Part shown: in pieces, positions 9,399 through 18,258 of the stretch
How the letters are laid out: the number at the start of each line of letters is the position of its first letter
Position numbering within the stretch: position 1 is the first letter of the stretch
Assembly: GCF_019931145.1 (NCBI RefSeq)
Contig: NZ_JAIOUV010000012.1
Location: 1 to 64,000 of the forward strand
Reading direction: 5' to 3'
Origin: Marinicella meishanensis
Lineage (GTDB): Bacteria; Pseudomonadota; Gammaproteobacteria; Xanthomonadales; Marinicellaceae
DNA length: 64,000 nt
The notes under the pieces: generated by a model
The model's database searches: none
The model's input: only the letters and a program-made list of their open reading frames with translations
Told to the model about the DNA's origin: nothing
Program-made: the position numbers and the translations under genes

Positions 9399-11532
9399 GG
9401 TTCACTCTCTTAAAACTAAATTCATTATTGTACACAAGGTTTTTCACATCTGTTATTGAGTAAAACTTAGTTTTAATGCGTTCATTACCTAGAATCTTTG
9501 CGGCCTTTATTTTGCCAAGCCGTTCTTGATTGGGAAGAAAAGTTCGGTTGGTATTTGTTAATTTGCCGCCTTCCTCTGAAGTAATGAACTCACTTTTGAA
9601 TTTCTTAATTCTGTTGAGGTCGTCTTTACTGATAAACTTCATGAAACCAACATCAATCAAACGAACGTAATCAGTATTGATCCAACGCTTATAGAATGCT
9701 TGTATTGATTCACCAGTTACTTTACTGGCTTGTGAAATTTCAACCGTTTCTTTTGAATTCAATACCTCAAGGATGTGGTTTAGAGATTTTTTAGTTATTC
9801 TTAGCTCTCTTTTAGTATTTTTAAGTTCTTTTAGGGTGCCAGTTGATAACAGCCCCAGTACTTTGCTGTTTGAGATATTGAGTTTTTCACTTACTTGTAT
9901 GATTGAAACTGAGTCAGTGCATTCAACCTTCTCTCGATCACCTGTTTTTCTACCAGTACGGGTTTCATAATCAGAAAGGTTGGCCAGATCTTTGAAGTTA
10001 ATCTGTCTTATATCCTTTCTATTAAATACATAAGTTAGACCGCCATCAATATCTGGCCCCGAAATTGGCCGAATCCCAAGTGACATTATTTTTTCTGAAA
10101 TATTTGTGTGGTTTAGGCCATGCTGTTTGGCAAGCACGCCAGCAAATACATAGCTTTTATTGAATGCTTTGGCCACTTTTTCATCAATGAAAATTGTGTT
10201 GCCTTTTGTCTTTTTGGGGTCAACTTTTTTTATGACTCCTGCATGTATGGCAAATCTAATATTTTCATAATGAACTTGGCATAAATCAGCCACATCATTA
10301 ATTCGTAAAAATTTACTATTAACTTTTATTAGAACTTTTTCAACATATGCACTAAGAATACCTTCTCTGTTATTCATAGCCTGAAAGTTGATTTTCTTAT
10401 TTGCTATCTGTTTTATCGTTTCAATAAAGTTACCTCTAACATTATGTTTGTGAGATATCTTTTCTAATTTGATTTTGTTTTTCAGAGTACCGTTACCTTT
10501 TGATAAATACTTGAGTAACCGATTTACAGAATTTGCTTGTATTTGCCACGGCTGATTGTTTATCCTTTCATCAGCTTTAATCACTTGATGATCAATTAAT
10601 TGTTTAACAAGAATGTATGAAATACCGAGCACCGATGAGGTTTCTATCATTCCAAGCGGTCTTGAAAAGTCAAAGCTATCTTTTGTGTTAATGTGACTAT
10701 TTGCACTCTTTATAACTTTGAGGGATGTGTCATTCAAAACTCTAACTTTTGAATTGAGTAGTGAGGTTAAGCTCAGTCTTGGATGAACACCATTTGACCT
10801 CATGGCTTTATGAACGGCATGTTTCAATTTTGATTCAAATTTCTTTGGAAACTTAGTCGCTAAATATGCCTGGAATGACAAATCATATTCACTCAGTGTG
10901 ATTCCGTTGAAATGATAAAATTCACTGAGAGCATCAATAAGAGTTGTGAAAAGCTGAAGTTTCTCAGAGTCATAGTTACTGAATAAATCTTCAATAAAGA
11001 AAGCATAACTATCAGGTACTTTTGGGGAGTCGGTGACATTAAATTCTTCACCACAATTGCATTTATTTAAGTTGTTTCTTTTCCAATTGATCTTGCTACC
11101 ACAGGCTTGGCAATAGTCAATCAGTGGTACTTTATGTTTGTAACAAATATGAATAGATCGATGGTCCCAAATTGATTGAGCATAACCATCTTCTTTAAGG
11201 CAATGCGGACAAATCGAGGTTGTAGTTACTCTCAAGTCATTTTTAAGAACCCGCAATCCTTTAAAGTTAACATAAACTTTTTTGTTTTTAACTGGTTCCG
11301 ATAAGTAAAAGCCTTTTTGTTCTACCTTATTTATACCGATGGTTTGTAGTACATGCGACCAGTGTTCATAACTTGTCACAATTTTGTCCAGACTGGTCTT
11401 CCAGTCGTAGATATGACTACCGGCTAAAAACTGAGCAATTCCTTGCCACCCATTTGTTTCTGATGCCCGTAGTAGATAGCCTATAGGAGATTCATCCTGT
11501 TGGATTATTGGTTTAATAATTAAATTACGCAT
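9391..11532 (-). CDS. TniQ/TnsD-family target-selection protein with extended C-terminal DNA-binding region
   Basis: This 713-aa protein matches the TniQ/TnsD pattern. An N-terminal segment (PIGYLLRAS near residue 16) is followed by zinc-binding Cys/His groups at C108-x2-C111, C130-x2-H133, C141-x2-C144 and C158-x-C160. Beyond residue 290 there are four or more short modules that read like helix-turn-helix or excisionase-type units (about 290-350, 415-530, 555-605, 610-665). TnsD proteins bind a fixed chromosomal site and recruit TnsC. This is the only TniQ protein in the element, and no CRISPR array is present, so it is the likely reader of the nrdB site. It overlaps tnsC by 8 nt and has an AGGGGG ribosome site. 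Confidence 0.9.
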   Translation of the reverse strand: MRNLIIKPIIQQDESPIGYLLRASETNGWQGIAQFLAGSHIYDWKTSLDKIVTSYEHWSHVLQTIGINKVEQKGFYLSEPVKNKKVYVNFKGLRVLKNDLRVTTTSICPHCLKEDGYAQSIWDHRSIHICYKHKVPLIDYCQACGSKINWKRNNLNKCNCGEEFNVTDSPKVPDSYAFFIEDLFSNYDSEKLQLFTTLIDALSEFYHFNGITLSEYDLSFQAYLATKFPKKFESKLKHAVHKAMRSNGVHPRLSLTSLLNSKVRVLNDTSLKVIKSANSHINTKDSFDFSRPLGMIETSSVLGISYILVKQLIDHQVIKADERINNQPWQIQANSVNRLLKYLSKGNGTLKNKIKLEKISHKHNVRGNFIETIKQIANKKINFQAMNNREGILSAYVEKVLIKVNSKFLRINDVADLCQVHYENIRFAIHAGVIKKVDPKKTKGNTIFIDEKVAKAFNKSYVFAGVLAKQHGLNHTNISEKIMSLGIRPISGPDIDGGLTYVFNRKDIRQINFKDLANLSDYETRTGRKTGDREKVECTDSVSIIQVSEKLNISNSKVLGLLSTGTLKELKNTKRELRITKKSLNHILEVLNSKETVEISQASKVTGESIQAFYKRWINTDYVRLIDVGFMKFISKDDLNRIKKFKSEFITSEEGGKLTNTNRTFLPNQERLGKIKAAKILGNERIKTKFYSITDVKNLVYNNEFSFKRVNHG

Positions 11533-12490
11533 ACATACCCCCTGAGATTTTGTTTATGCTTTTTACTAAATCAGAATGATTTAAACGGAAAGGGTTAGTG
11601 GATAAACTGTCACTATTAGGGAGCGCTAAAGTATCGAAAGCTTTTGTAATGTGATTATATTTAACCTCGTTCATACCGTCTTCAAAAGCTATTAATGTGG
11701 CTTCTTTGAAAATCCTCACAATGCTACTTGGGTTTCCACTTGTAGCCACATACAAAGGTGCACACTTTGAATATGAATTGAAATTTGGAAACCCATTCAA
11801 GCCAATTTTTTTAATAAAAAGTGTCCTTAATGTTGAAGAAAACTTTGTTAACTCGCCTCGTTTTTGAGGTGTGCCCAGGTTTAATGAGGTCAACTGAGTT
11901 CGATATTGAAAACGCCTTGATAGCTGCGTTTCTTCATTGATTATGGTTTCACATTCTGGTGTTCCGACCAAAACAATAGGAACTTTAAACTCATTAATGA
12001 TTGATTTAACCCAATCTCTAACGTCATTACTTTTTCCAAAGTCTTTAGCCAATAAGTGCTGGAATTCATCCAAAATAATTACTTTGGTTTTAAACTCTTT
12101 AAGTAAAACGCCCAGTCTATAAGTCAAATCAAGGGCACTGCCTTTGCCAGGTGAAGGGGCCCCCAGAGATTTAAGCATTGAAGAAGCTATTCCCTTGATG
12201 GTAACTGGGTTAGGTACAAGAGAATAAAATGCATTAACTACTGGCACCTCTTTGTTGTCACGAATAATGAATTCTTGTGATTCAGATTCGAGTATCGATA
12301 AAATTGCATTGCAAACAGTTGTTTTGCCGGTTCCCGCTGGGCCTGTAAGCAAAAAATTAACAGGTTCTAGGGCAGATTCAGATATAAGTAAACACCTTTG
12401 AATCATGTCTATAGCCAATTTGATTTTTTGATGTGGAATGTATGTATGATCAATGGCATTTATCTTTTGGTAAATTTCAGGATTTAACAT
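11525..12490 (-). CDS. tnsC: TnsC/TniB-family AAA+ ATPase transposition regulator
   Basis: With the chosen start the protein has 321 residues. Walker A GPAGTGKTT lies at about 50-58, Walker B IILDEFQH at about 138-145, a sensor-like LVGTPE near 175, and SRRFQYR near 192 fits an arginine finger. TnsC forms ATP-dependent filaments on DNA and links the target protein (TniQ) to the TnsAB transposase. I chose the ATG at 12490, one base after the tnsB stop and behind GGAG; a frame opening at 12565 would add 25 Met/Ser-rich residues overlapping tnsB and is unlikely. Confidence 0.93.
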   Translation of the reverse strand: MLNPEIYQKINAIDHTYIPHQKIKLAIDMIQRCLLISESALEPVNFLLTGPAGTGKTTVCNAILSILESESQEFIIRDNKEVPVVNAFYSLVPNPVTIKGIASSMLKSLGAPSPGKGSALDLTYRLGVLLKEFKTKVIILDEFQHLLAKDFGKSNDVRDWVKSIINEFKVPIVLVGTPECETIINEETQLSRRFQYRTQLTSLNLGTPQKRGELTKFSSTLRTLFIKKIGLNGFPNFNSYSKCAPLYVATSGNPSSIVRIFKEATLIAFEDGMNEVKYNHITKAFDTLALPNSDSLSTNPFRLNHSDLVKSINKISGGMYA

Positions 12491-12491
12491 T

Positions 12492-14435
12492 TCAGAACTC
12501 CACTGCTTCATATTGTTCATCATCGTCATCATCGTCAGTATTCGGCTCAATGAACGACTCGTCATGAGTTTTAAATTCCGTTATAAATAACTCTGGAGAT
12601 ATTGAATTATCCTCATGCTCTTTGATAATAGAGTTATCTTGTTCTTGATTTTTGGCTGACTCCTTTAATCGAGCAATTTGCTTAGCTGCATACTTGTCAC
12701 CCATGACAATTAAGTCTTGTCTGAATTTCCAACGTGCGATAGCAAGAGCATATTGATCCAGTTTTGCAAGGTCTTTTTTACCTCGTGATTTAAGTTTCTC
12801 CTGTATTTTGTTGTGTTCAAATAGGCTTAGATTTCTTGTGTATTTAGGAGTGGTTGAATCAGCTTGAATAAAAACACCGTCATCATCAGGATCACGGATA
12901 AAAACTCGATCCAGGTTCAATGTATCTACATAAACATGAACCATGGGGTTCTTATTCTTGTTACGAAACTTGTGCTCAATGGTTTTTAGAGCGTGAGAAA
13001 ACCATGAAAGATTAAAAGCTTTGATTCGTCCCCCGTTTATCGTTCTTGTGTAAACATTTCTTGCTATTTGATCAATATCTTTATAATCATATTGAACAAT
13101 GGGCGTTTTTTTCTTGCTCTCATCCCATAGAGCTTCAGGAGTACGGCCATGACCACGGTGAAGGGTTTTATGATAGTAAATGTCTAACCATTCTTTAAAT
13201 TTGTTTTTAAGCTCATCTAGGGTAAAACAAGCATATTTTTCTGATTTGTAATCACCCCTCTTGGTCGGACTTTCAAAAGTTGTACCTCTTAAAGTGTGTA
13301 AAAATTGACAATTAACTCTACCAAAGAATCGTTCAACATTGGGTTTGGAATCAGGATCTCTGGGGGAACCAAACTCAATCATAATTCCTAGATGATTACA
13401 GAAGTTTTTTAGAGATTTACTGGTGTAATCTGAACCATTGTCAACACATAGCTTTTCAAACAAGCCCCCAAATGTAGAGTAGCTGCTACTCACCGCCAGT
13501 TTCATTGCTTGAAGAATTGTGGCCGCAGAAAATGGATCCATGGTTATTACTGCAGAAATCACACATCTAGAGTAGTGATCAATCAGGATTGTTGCATATG
13601 GCCTTCCGACCACTTCGCCAGTATCAGGGTCAACAACCAATACATCCAGCAAGCTACCATCGGCTTGCACGCTTTCCAGTATCCGTTCGGTGTAGATACT
13701 CCTGCCAGCAGCTTTAAAGGCTTTTTTGGCAGCATACTTACCGCGTCTTGTTTTGGTTCTTATGTAAGGATCAATTTTGGCAATTCTTCGTTCAATTGTG
13801 CTTAGAGATGGAATGCTTAACCCTGAAGGAATTGAATTAGAATCACCATATTCAGATAAGATTTGAGAAACGATATTTTCATGAACATGTTTCATGGTGA
13901 CTTGTTGATCGGTTAGATAATCTTCCTTAATCCTTTGATTAACAATTTGCTCAATTTCAGGGTCAAACTTCAAAGGCATTATTCCCCGGCGTGAGAAGTT
14001 AGGGGCCAGGGAAACCGGGTCATATTTCGACTCCACATAGCTTTTTGCCCAACGTGCAAAAGTCGAAAATGCTGGTGGGTTCTTATCATTAATTGTGTTT
14101 GAGTATACAGCCAGAATAGGTTCGACTATGGTTGCAGAACGGCAAGAATCAGTTTCATTGAACACGTATCTGATGTACCTTAAACGTCTGTTCATTTCTT
14201 TGATTTGATTTTCTGTTAGATTTGATGGGTTGGGTTTTTCAGTTTTTTGTTGTTTGATTATTTTTATTTGGCCATCTCGCTGAAGGGATAAAAACTTGTC
14301 TTTGGACAATGTGAAAACATTACCCCCAGCAATTCTTGCGGCTCTTAATTCATTTGGACCAATGAATACAAGTTCATGTTCATATCCATGGACTGCAAAA
14401 TGATCTCCAACGCTCATCTCAAAAATAGATTTCAT
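12492..14435 (-). CDS. tnsB: TnsB-type DDE transposase
   Basis: In this 647-aa protein the retroviral-integrase-like catalytic core carries D259 (QADGS), D332 (VDNGSDY) and E368 (NVERFFG), a DD(35)E triad. N-terminal helix-turn-helix regions precede it (about 70-230). The C-terminus ends in an acidic tail with a run of Asp residues, as expected for the part of TnsB that contacts TnsC. TnsB binds the end repeats (TGAGATTT arrays) and carries out 3'-end cleavage and strand transfer. Its ATG overlaps the tnsA stop by 4 nt (ATGA) behind GGAGATG. Confidence 0.95.
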   Translation of the reverse strand: MKSIFEMSVGDHFAVHGYEHELVFIGPNELRAARIAGGNVFTLSKDKFLSLQRDGQIKIIKQQKTEKPNPSNLTENQIKEMNRRLRYIRYVFNETDSCRSATIVEPILAVYSNTINDKNPPAFSTFARWAKSYVESKYDPVSLAPNFSRRGIMPLKFDPEIEQIVNQRIKEDYLTDQQVTMKHVHENIVSQILSEYGDSNSIPSGLSIPSLSTIERRIAKIDPYIRTKTRRGKYAAKKAFKAAGRSIYTERILESVQADGSLLDVLVVDPDTGEVVGRPYATILIDHYSRCVISAVITMDPFSAATILQAMKLAVSSSYSTFGGLFEKLCVDNGSDYTSKSLKNFCNHLGIMIEFGSPRDPDSKPNVERFFGRVNCQFLHTLRGTTFESPTKRGDYKSEKYACFTLDELKNKFKEWLDIYYHKTLHRGHGRTPEALWDESKKKTPIVQYDYKDIDQIARNVYTRTINGGRIKAFNLSWFSHALKTIEHKFRNKNKNPMVHVYVDTLNLDRVFIRDPDDDGVFIQADSTTPKYTRNLSLFEHNKIQEKLKSRGKKDLAKLDQYALAIARWKFRQDLIVMGDKYAAKQIARLKESAKNQEQDNSIIKEHEDNSISPELFITEFKTHDESFIEPNTDDDDDDEQYEAVEF

Positions 14436-15145
14436 GCTTCATCTCCTATTGTCCAGACAAGTGATTTTTCATTTAAGGGTAGTTGGGTTTCAAACTGAAC
14501 ATGACCTTGAAAAATTGCCCAATCTGCAATTAAAGGATTAAGTCCATGTTCCATGCAGTCATTACGAAATTCATGAAGTGAGCAACCAGTGCCCTTTGTA
14601 TCTATAATCGATAATGCTTCATTGATTTGTAGTTGATGGAACTTCAGGCGCGCACTGCGATATAGGTACTTTCTATTTTGGCAGTCGGGAAAAAGATTCA
14701 GTACTTTCTCAGTGACCACTTCAAACCTAAAGCCTGCCGTAGCAAATATTGAAGTGATTTTGGTAAGACGGTCATTAAGTTTTCTGGACTCAAGTGAGCC
14801 TGAGAACTTAACTTCTCTAAAAGTGTATTCTCCATTTTCATCAGCCATCACCACATCCGGTGTATAGCTTTGTTTGCGGTTTAATCGAAGAGTCAATGGT
14901 TGTGTACGGTAACTCAGGGTAGTCTTCTCAAACTCGATTGCAAGGCAGTGCTCCGCCTCAAGCTTGCTCTCACATGGCATCAAAGATTGGTTCTTTACAC
15001 TGGGGAACAAAACTGTGTTTTTATTGGGGAGTCCTTTCCAGATTTTACGATTTCCATATTGCATCCCTTCGATTGGATCCTGACTGAATATAGTGGCTAG
15101 CTTTTGATGGACATCCTGGATATCAATGATTTCGATTGGGTTCAT
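14432..15145 (-). CDS. tnsA: TnsA-type endonuclease (5'-strand cleavage)
   Basis: The 237-aa product has the restriction-endonuclease-like signature of TnsA: acidic residues around E63-E65 (SKLEAEH), D97 in YTPDVVM, and E111-V-K113 in FREVKFSG. A C-terminal helical region follows. TnsA cuts the 5' ends so that the element moves by cut-and-paste; its presence separates this system from TniABQ-only elements. The start has AGGAGG nine bases upstream and overlaps the 42-aa leader ORF by 4 nt. Confidence 0.92.
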   Translation of the reverse strand: MNPIEIIDIQDVHQKLATIFSQDPIEGMQYGNRKIWKGLPNKNTVLFPSVKNQSLMPCESKLEAEHCLAIEFEKTTLSYRTQPLTLRLNRKQSYTPDVVMADENGEYTFREVKFSGSLESRKLNDRLTKITSIFATAGFRFEVVTEKVLNLFPDCQNRKYLYRSARLKFHQLQINEALSIIDTKGTGCSLHEFRNDCMEHGLNPLIADWAIFQGHVQFETQLPLNEKSLVWTIGDEA

Positions 15146-15270
15146 GATACATACCCTCCTGGGGCATTGAACCCAGTTAATTTTGAAGCTACATGAGGCT
15201 TACTTGTGGATTTTATTTCAGTGGTAAATTCAACCAGGTGTTTACCTATTTGCTTGATTTTATATTTCAT
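15142..15270 (-). CDS. 42-aa leader ORF at the head of the tns operon
   Basis: The ATG at 15270 opens a 42-codon frame rich in Lys (begins MKYKIKQIGKHLVEF, ends GGYVS). Its stop overlaps the tnsA start as ATGA, the same 4-nt junction seen between tnsA and tnsB. The tnsA ribosome site AGGAGG lies inside its last codons. A weak AGAGA precedes its own start, 8 nt away. It may be a small regulator of transposition or only a translational coupler that sets tnsA levels. No homolog is recognised. Confidence 0.55.
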   Translation of the reverse strand: MKYKIKQIGKHLVEFTTEIKSTSKPHVASKLTGFNAPGGYVS

Positions 15271-15276
15271 ATTTTT

Positions 15277-15314
15277 TCTCTAAAATTAGAGAGGTCACCA
15301 ACCATTCCTCTCAA
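15277..15314 (-). promoter_or_regulatory. tns operon promoter with overlapping palindromic operator
   Basis: On the minus strand TTGAGA (15314-15309) and TCTAAT (15290-15285) are spaced 18 bp. The -10 region lies inside a 16-bp palindrome TCTCTAA-AA-TTAGAGA (15277-15292), 7 bp before the leader ATG. A repressor bound here would block transcription of the whole tns operon. The ten bases TCTCTAATTT also occur in the operator region of the XRE gene at 18259. Confidence 0.65.
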
Positions 15315-15427
15315 GCTCCAGGCAAAAGGGTATCGTTAGCCCATTATTAAAATAGACTGTTTTACTTGCACAATACGGTTAGATGAAATAGAATCAGGTC
15401 AAAGCTTGAAAACTTGAGCCGATTACT

Positions 15428-15462
15428 AAAAAACCTGATGGTTGCAGCCATCGGGTTTTTTT
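15428..15462. terminator. Bidirectional hairpin terminator
   Basis: An A-run, CCTGATGG, a 6-nt loop, CCATCGGG (one G-U pair) and a T-run form an intrinsic terminator. It follows the minus-strand gene at 15488-15742 and insulates the tns promoter from it. The stretch 15293-15427 holds the tns -35 box and no gene that I can see. Confidence 0.75.
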
Positions 15463-15487
15463 ATTTCTCCTTCTGCAAATTCTTAAC

Positions 15488-15742
15488 TCATTTATTCTTC
15501 TCCAAAGAATCAAATCTATTGTTTGTAATCCACTCAGCCACGTCAGAAGAAACAGCATATTTCCCCTTTCTGTTTTTGAATGTCATTATGGGAAGTTCGA
15601 TGGTTCCACGTTCTATTGCTTTCCTGAATGCAGCAATTGATTTAAAACCAAGCGCTTTCGATAAAGGCTCCCCTGAGATGAGAATGCCATATTCAGCGAT
15701 TAATTTTTGCTCGATATGTTTCTTGTATTCGCTCTTAGTCAC
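15488..15742 (-). CDS. Small DNA-binding protein of helix-turn-helix/excisionase type
   Basis: The 84-aa protein has a central segment (about residues 22-75: ISGEPLSKALGF, then AFRKAIERGTIELP and YAVSSDVAEWI) that reads like the MerR/excisionase-type helix-turn-helix found in small phage and island regulators. The basic N- and C-termini fit DNA binding. It sits alone upstream of the tns promoter and ends at a terminator. A role as cargo regulator or directionality factor is inference. Confidence 0.7.
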   Translation of the reverse strand: MTKSEYKKHIEQKLIAEYGILISGEPLSKALGFKSIAAFRKAIERGTIELPIMTFKNRKGKYAVSSDVAEWITNNRFDSLEKNK

Positions 15743-15877
15743 ATTCAGTCTTCAATTTCGTAGCCTGTGATCCTAGGCTTAAACCACTCATTTGTGAAGA
15801 TGTATTTTTAGTACAATAAATCAATATAATAATATTTTGTTATTGATATTAAAGGAAAATCTATATATTTTATTTTT

Positions 15878-16801
15878 ATGGATATTATCAAATTAAGAAC
15901 CAAGCTATGGATTTACATGGTCATGCGTATTGGCTACTGTGAAAATGGTCACCAAATAATGGCCCGCATAAATTATGGCACCGACTTCCATCCTTTCCTC
16001 AAGTCGATAACGGGCAAAAGAATTGCTTATAACAAAAAAAGAAAATCTGAATTATTTTCCGCATGTAACAAGTACCAAAAATATGTCAATGACGACAATC
16101 CACCATGCCCAAACGATGAAACCCTTAGAGTCACGAATATATTCTTTAAGGATTCAATAAAATATTTTGAAATGCCACTTTGGGATGCCCTCACTGCCAA
16201 CATTAATAATATTTCCGACATACATAAAATTGGAATAAACATGGATAGCTTTACTGTCTTTTCAGAACTATTCCAAAAGAGCGACCAACCCAATTCCAAT
16301 GATGAAATCAGCTTGCAAGATCAAGTCAACAAATTCACTTTTAACTTTTACGGCCTTTATAACGAGCTCACAGCATTCGTATTGTTGCTACTCAAAGCAG
16401 AATTAGATCACGATGTAATTGCCCGAGATATTTTGCTGGTTGAATTACATAAGCATCTAACTATTTATTTTGCTTTGAATGAAATCTCCGACGAACTTAT
16501 TTATCTTTTTCTGATAATAAAAAAAAGGTTTACTAACAAATGGAACAGAGGGGCTCAAAGCAATATTGTTGTGCTAAAGATTCCAGAAGAAGTCAAAAGG
16601 ACTTTTCGAGAAAACAAACGTGTGCTGAGGTTTTTAATTGATTCATATCCAGAAAACCAAATAAGACCTCATACTGAAAGGAGTAAATATTTTGTTATAA
16701 ACTCCTACATGCAAAAAAATTATGAAAACCTATCTCACCACGCGAAGCTATTTTATAAAGATAAGTTTGTACTGAAGAGTATTATGCATGGATCAGGCTA
16801 G
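15878..16801 (+). CDS. Hypothetical protein, cargo gene (307 aa)
   Basis: No family recognised. The protein is AT-rich-coded, mostly helical by composition, with Lys/Asn-rich stretches, one hydrophobic segment (about residues 165-185) in the middle and a basic C-terminus. The nearest AGGA is about 23 nt before the first ATG, so a later start is possible, for example at the MVMRIG methionines. It is followed after 65 nt by another unknown gene on the same strand; the two may form one cargo unit. Defence against phage is a common role for such pairs in Tn7-like elements, but nothing in the sequence proves it. Confidence 0.7.
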   Translation: MDIIKLRTKLWIYMVMRIGYCENGHQIMARINYGTDFHPFLKSITGKRIAYNKKRKSELFSACNKYQKYVNDDNPPCPNDETLRVTNIFFKDSIKYFEMPLWDALTANINNISDIHKIGINMDSFTVFSELFQKSDQPNSNDEISLQDQVNKFTFNFYGLYNELTAFVLLLLKAELDHDVIARDILLVELHKHLTIYFALNEISDELIYLFLIIKKRFTNKWNRGAQSNIVVLKIPEEVKRTFRENKRVLRFLIDSYPENQIRPHTERSKYFVINSYMQKNYENLSHHAKLFYKDKFVLKSIMHGSG

Positions 16802-16866
16802 TGGTGGTTTAGCAAAACAGACTGGGAAAATATAAGTCCAAAATCTTTTTTATTTAGGAAATAAAC

Positions 16867-17682
16867 ATGATTAATAATGAAGATACACACAATCGAATTT
16901 ACAAAATCATTGGAGTCAGCTTTCTAGTTGTTTTATCCATATATCTATTTCTTGGGATGTTTATAGATGATATCTTGCCTAATCAGATCTTTAGAAAATT
17001 CACATATATATGGCTTTGGTGGGTATTAATAGCCTGTTCAATAGCATTCGTGCTTGAATTTTATTATGAGAACAAAAAGCATACGATCAAAAAAATCAAG
17101 TCAACTTCATTCAAAATTGTTTCAGCCATTACGGCAATGCCTATATTGGTCTTCACAAATATAAATATTGATCAATTTATTAATAATTATACAGAACTTG
17201 ATCCTAGCTTATTACCTAATGCCGCCTTGGCTCTAAAAATGATCTTTGTGCCCTTATCCTGGCTAGTAATTTTGACTGTTATCCTGTTCGTTATGATGAT
17301 CAAAGAGAATAAAAAATTGGATAAATCTGAAAACGAGCCAACATTAATTGAAGTCTTTTTTTCTGAGAAAAAAAACACAGCTGAAAAGAAACATGAGGCT
17401 TTCATCCATCTTAAAAATTTTTTAAGAGTAATAGGGATAGCTGGAACCATATATTTTTCTGTTTCAATAGTTGAAAGTGTGCAGAAAAAAAACGGTTTGT
17501 TGAATATGTTTGCAAAAGCTCTGGTATTGAATACTGAATATTTTAAATCCTCAAGCTGCATAGACTTGGAAGACTATGAATTAGCCGCCGATATTGGTCG
17601 TGGATTTATCTCCGTTTATCATTTAAAAACTGGGGAATTCGATGTAACTAAGTGTACTTATCCAGTTGATATTTCAAGCTAA
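16867..17682 (+). CDS. Hypothetical membrane protein, cargo gene (271 aa)
   Basis: There are about five hydrophobic segments (residues 12-32, 45-65, 77-95, 115-142, 195-210). The C-terminal ~60 residues are hydrophilic, contain two Cys and end in a short Cys-Thr-Tyr-Pro stretch. AGGA lies before the ATG. No family recognised. It probably belongs with the preceding 307-aa gene, and the C-terminal domain is likely on the periplasmic side. Confidence 0.72.
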   Translation: MINNEDTHNRIYKIIGVSFLVVLSIYLFLGMFIDDILPNQIFRKFTYIWLWWVLIACSIAFVLEFYYENKKHTIKKIKSTSFKIVSAITAMPILVFTNINIDQFINNYTELDPSLLPNAALALKMIFVPLSWLVILTVILFVMMIKENKKLDKSENEPTLIEVFFSEKKNTAEKKHEAFIHLKNFLRVIGIAGTIYFSVSIVESVQKKNGLLNMFAKALVLNTEYFKSSSCIDLEDYELAADIGRGFISVYHLKTGEFDVTKCTYPVDISS

Positions 17683-17723
17683 CAAACGACTGATTAGCTT
17701 TTACCAAACCTTCCCTATTGGTA

Positions 17724-18194
17724 TTAATTACTTTCAAAGTGTGCTTTAGTCTCTAAAATCTTTTTTCTGATTAAAAATGGGTCATCCAGGAAAATCATTG
17801 ATACTCTTGTGGTTCCTGTACCTGAATTACTGATTCTTCCATAATTAAATATTCGACCTAATATTGATTGATCAACAACGAGCCCCTCACCTTGAGAAAT
17901 TGGAATCTCGACCGTTTTACGAGAAATCAGCCCTGATTTGCCTAGCACTCTCTCATTTGTAATAACGAGCTCCGATGATAAAAAATATATGAAAGAATAA
18001 ATCACATATCCAACCCATGGTGCCATCCAAATGTAAAGAACTTTAGCTGTCCCCCCAATAGATTCAATAAAGGTTATCTGGAGAATTGTGATCACAACAT
18101 ATGCAATCATTGGCTTATTAGAAATGCTTGCAACAAAATTTACTTCTTCATTTGCTTGAAATTGTTTTTTTAGAAATGGACTAACTTCTTGCAT
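17724..18194 (-). CDS. Membrane-anchored bacterial PH-domain protein
   Basis: The chosen start gives 156 aa. Two hydrophobic helices (about residues 28-75) are followed by a bPH2-like domain with the typical ITNERVLGKSGLISRKTVEIP pattern (the residues after the second helix) and a Gly-rich GRISNSGTGTTR turn. I chose the ATG at 18194 because GAGGG stands 5 nt before it; an ATG at 18206 lacks a ribosome site. It is divergent from the XRE gene at 18259 and shares its operator region, so it may be controlled by it. Confidence 0.8.
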   Translation of the reverse strand: MQEVSPFLKKQFQANEEVNFVASISNKPMIAYVVITILQITFIESIGGTAKVLYIWMAPWVGYVIYSFIYFLSSELVITNERVLGKSGLISRKTVEIPISQGEGLVVDQSILGRIFNYGRISNSGTGTTRVSMIFLDDPFLIRKKILETKAHFESN

Positions 18195-18213
18195 AGTTTC
18201 CCTCATCGTAAAT

Positions 18214-18257
18214 GTCTCTAATTTCGAGACATTCTATCTTGTCTCTATTATAGAGGC
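18214..18257 (+). promoter_or_regulatory. Two operator-like palindromes at a divergent promoter; probable leaderless start
   Basis: GTCTCTAATTTCGAGAC (18214-18230) and GTCTCTATTATAGAGGC (18241-18257) are related palindromes. The second contains a TATTAT -10 box (18246-18251), which would put the transcript start at or within a base or two of the ATG at 18259, so the XRE mRNA is likely leaderless. The shared TCTCTA half-sites also appear in the tns operator at 15277-15292. Confidence 0.65.
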
Positions 18258-18258
18258 A

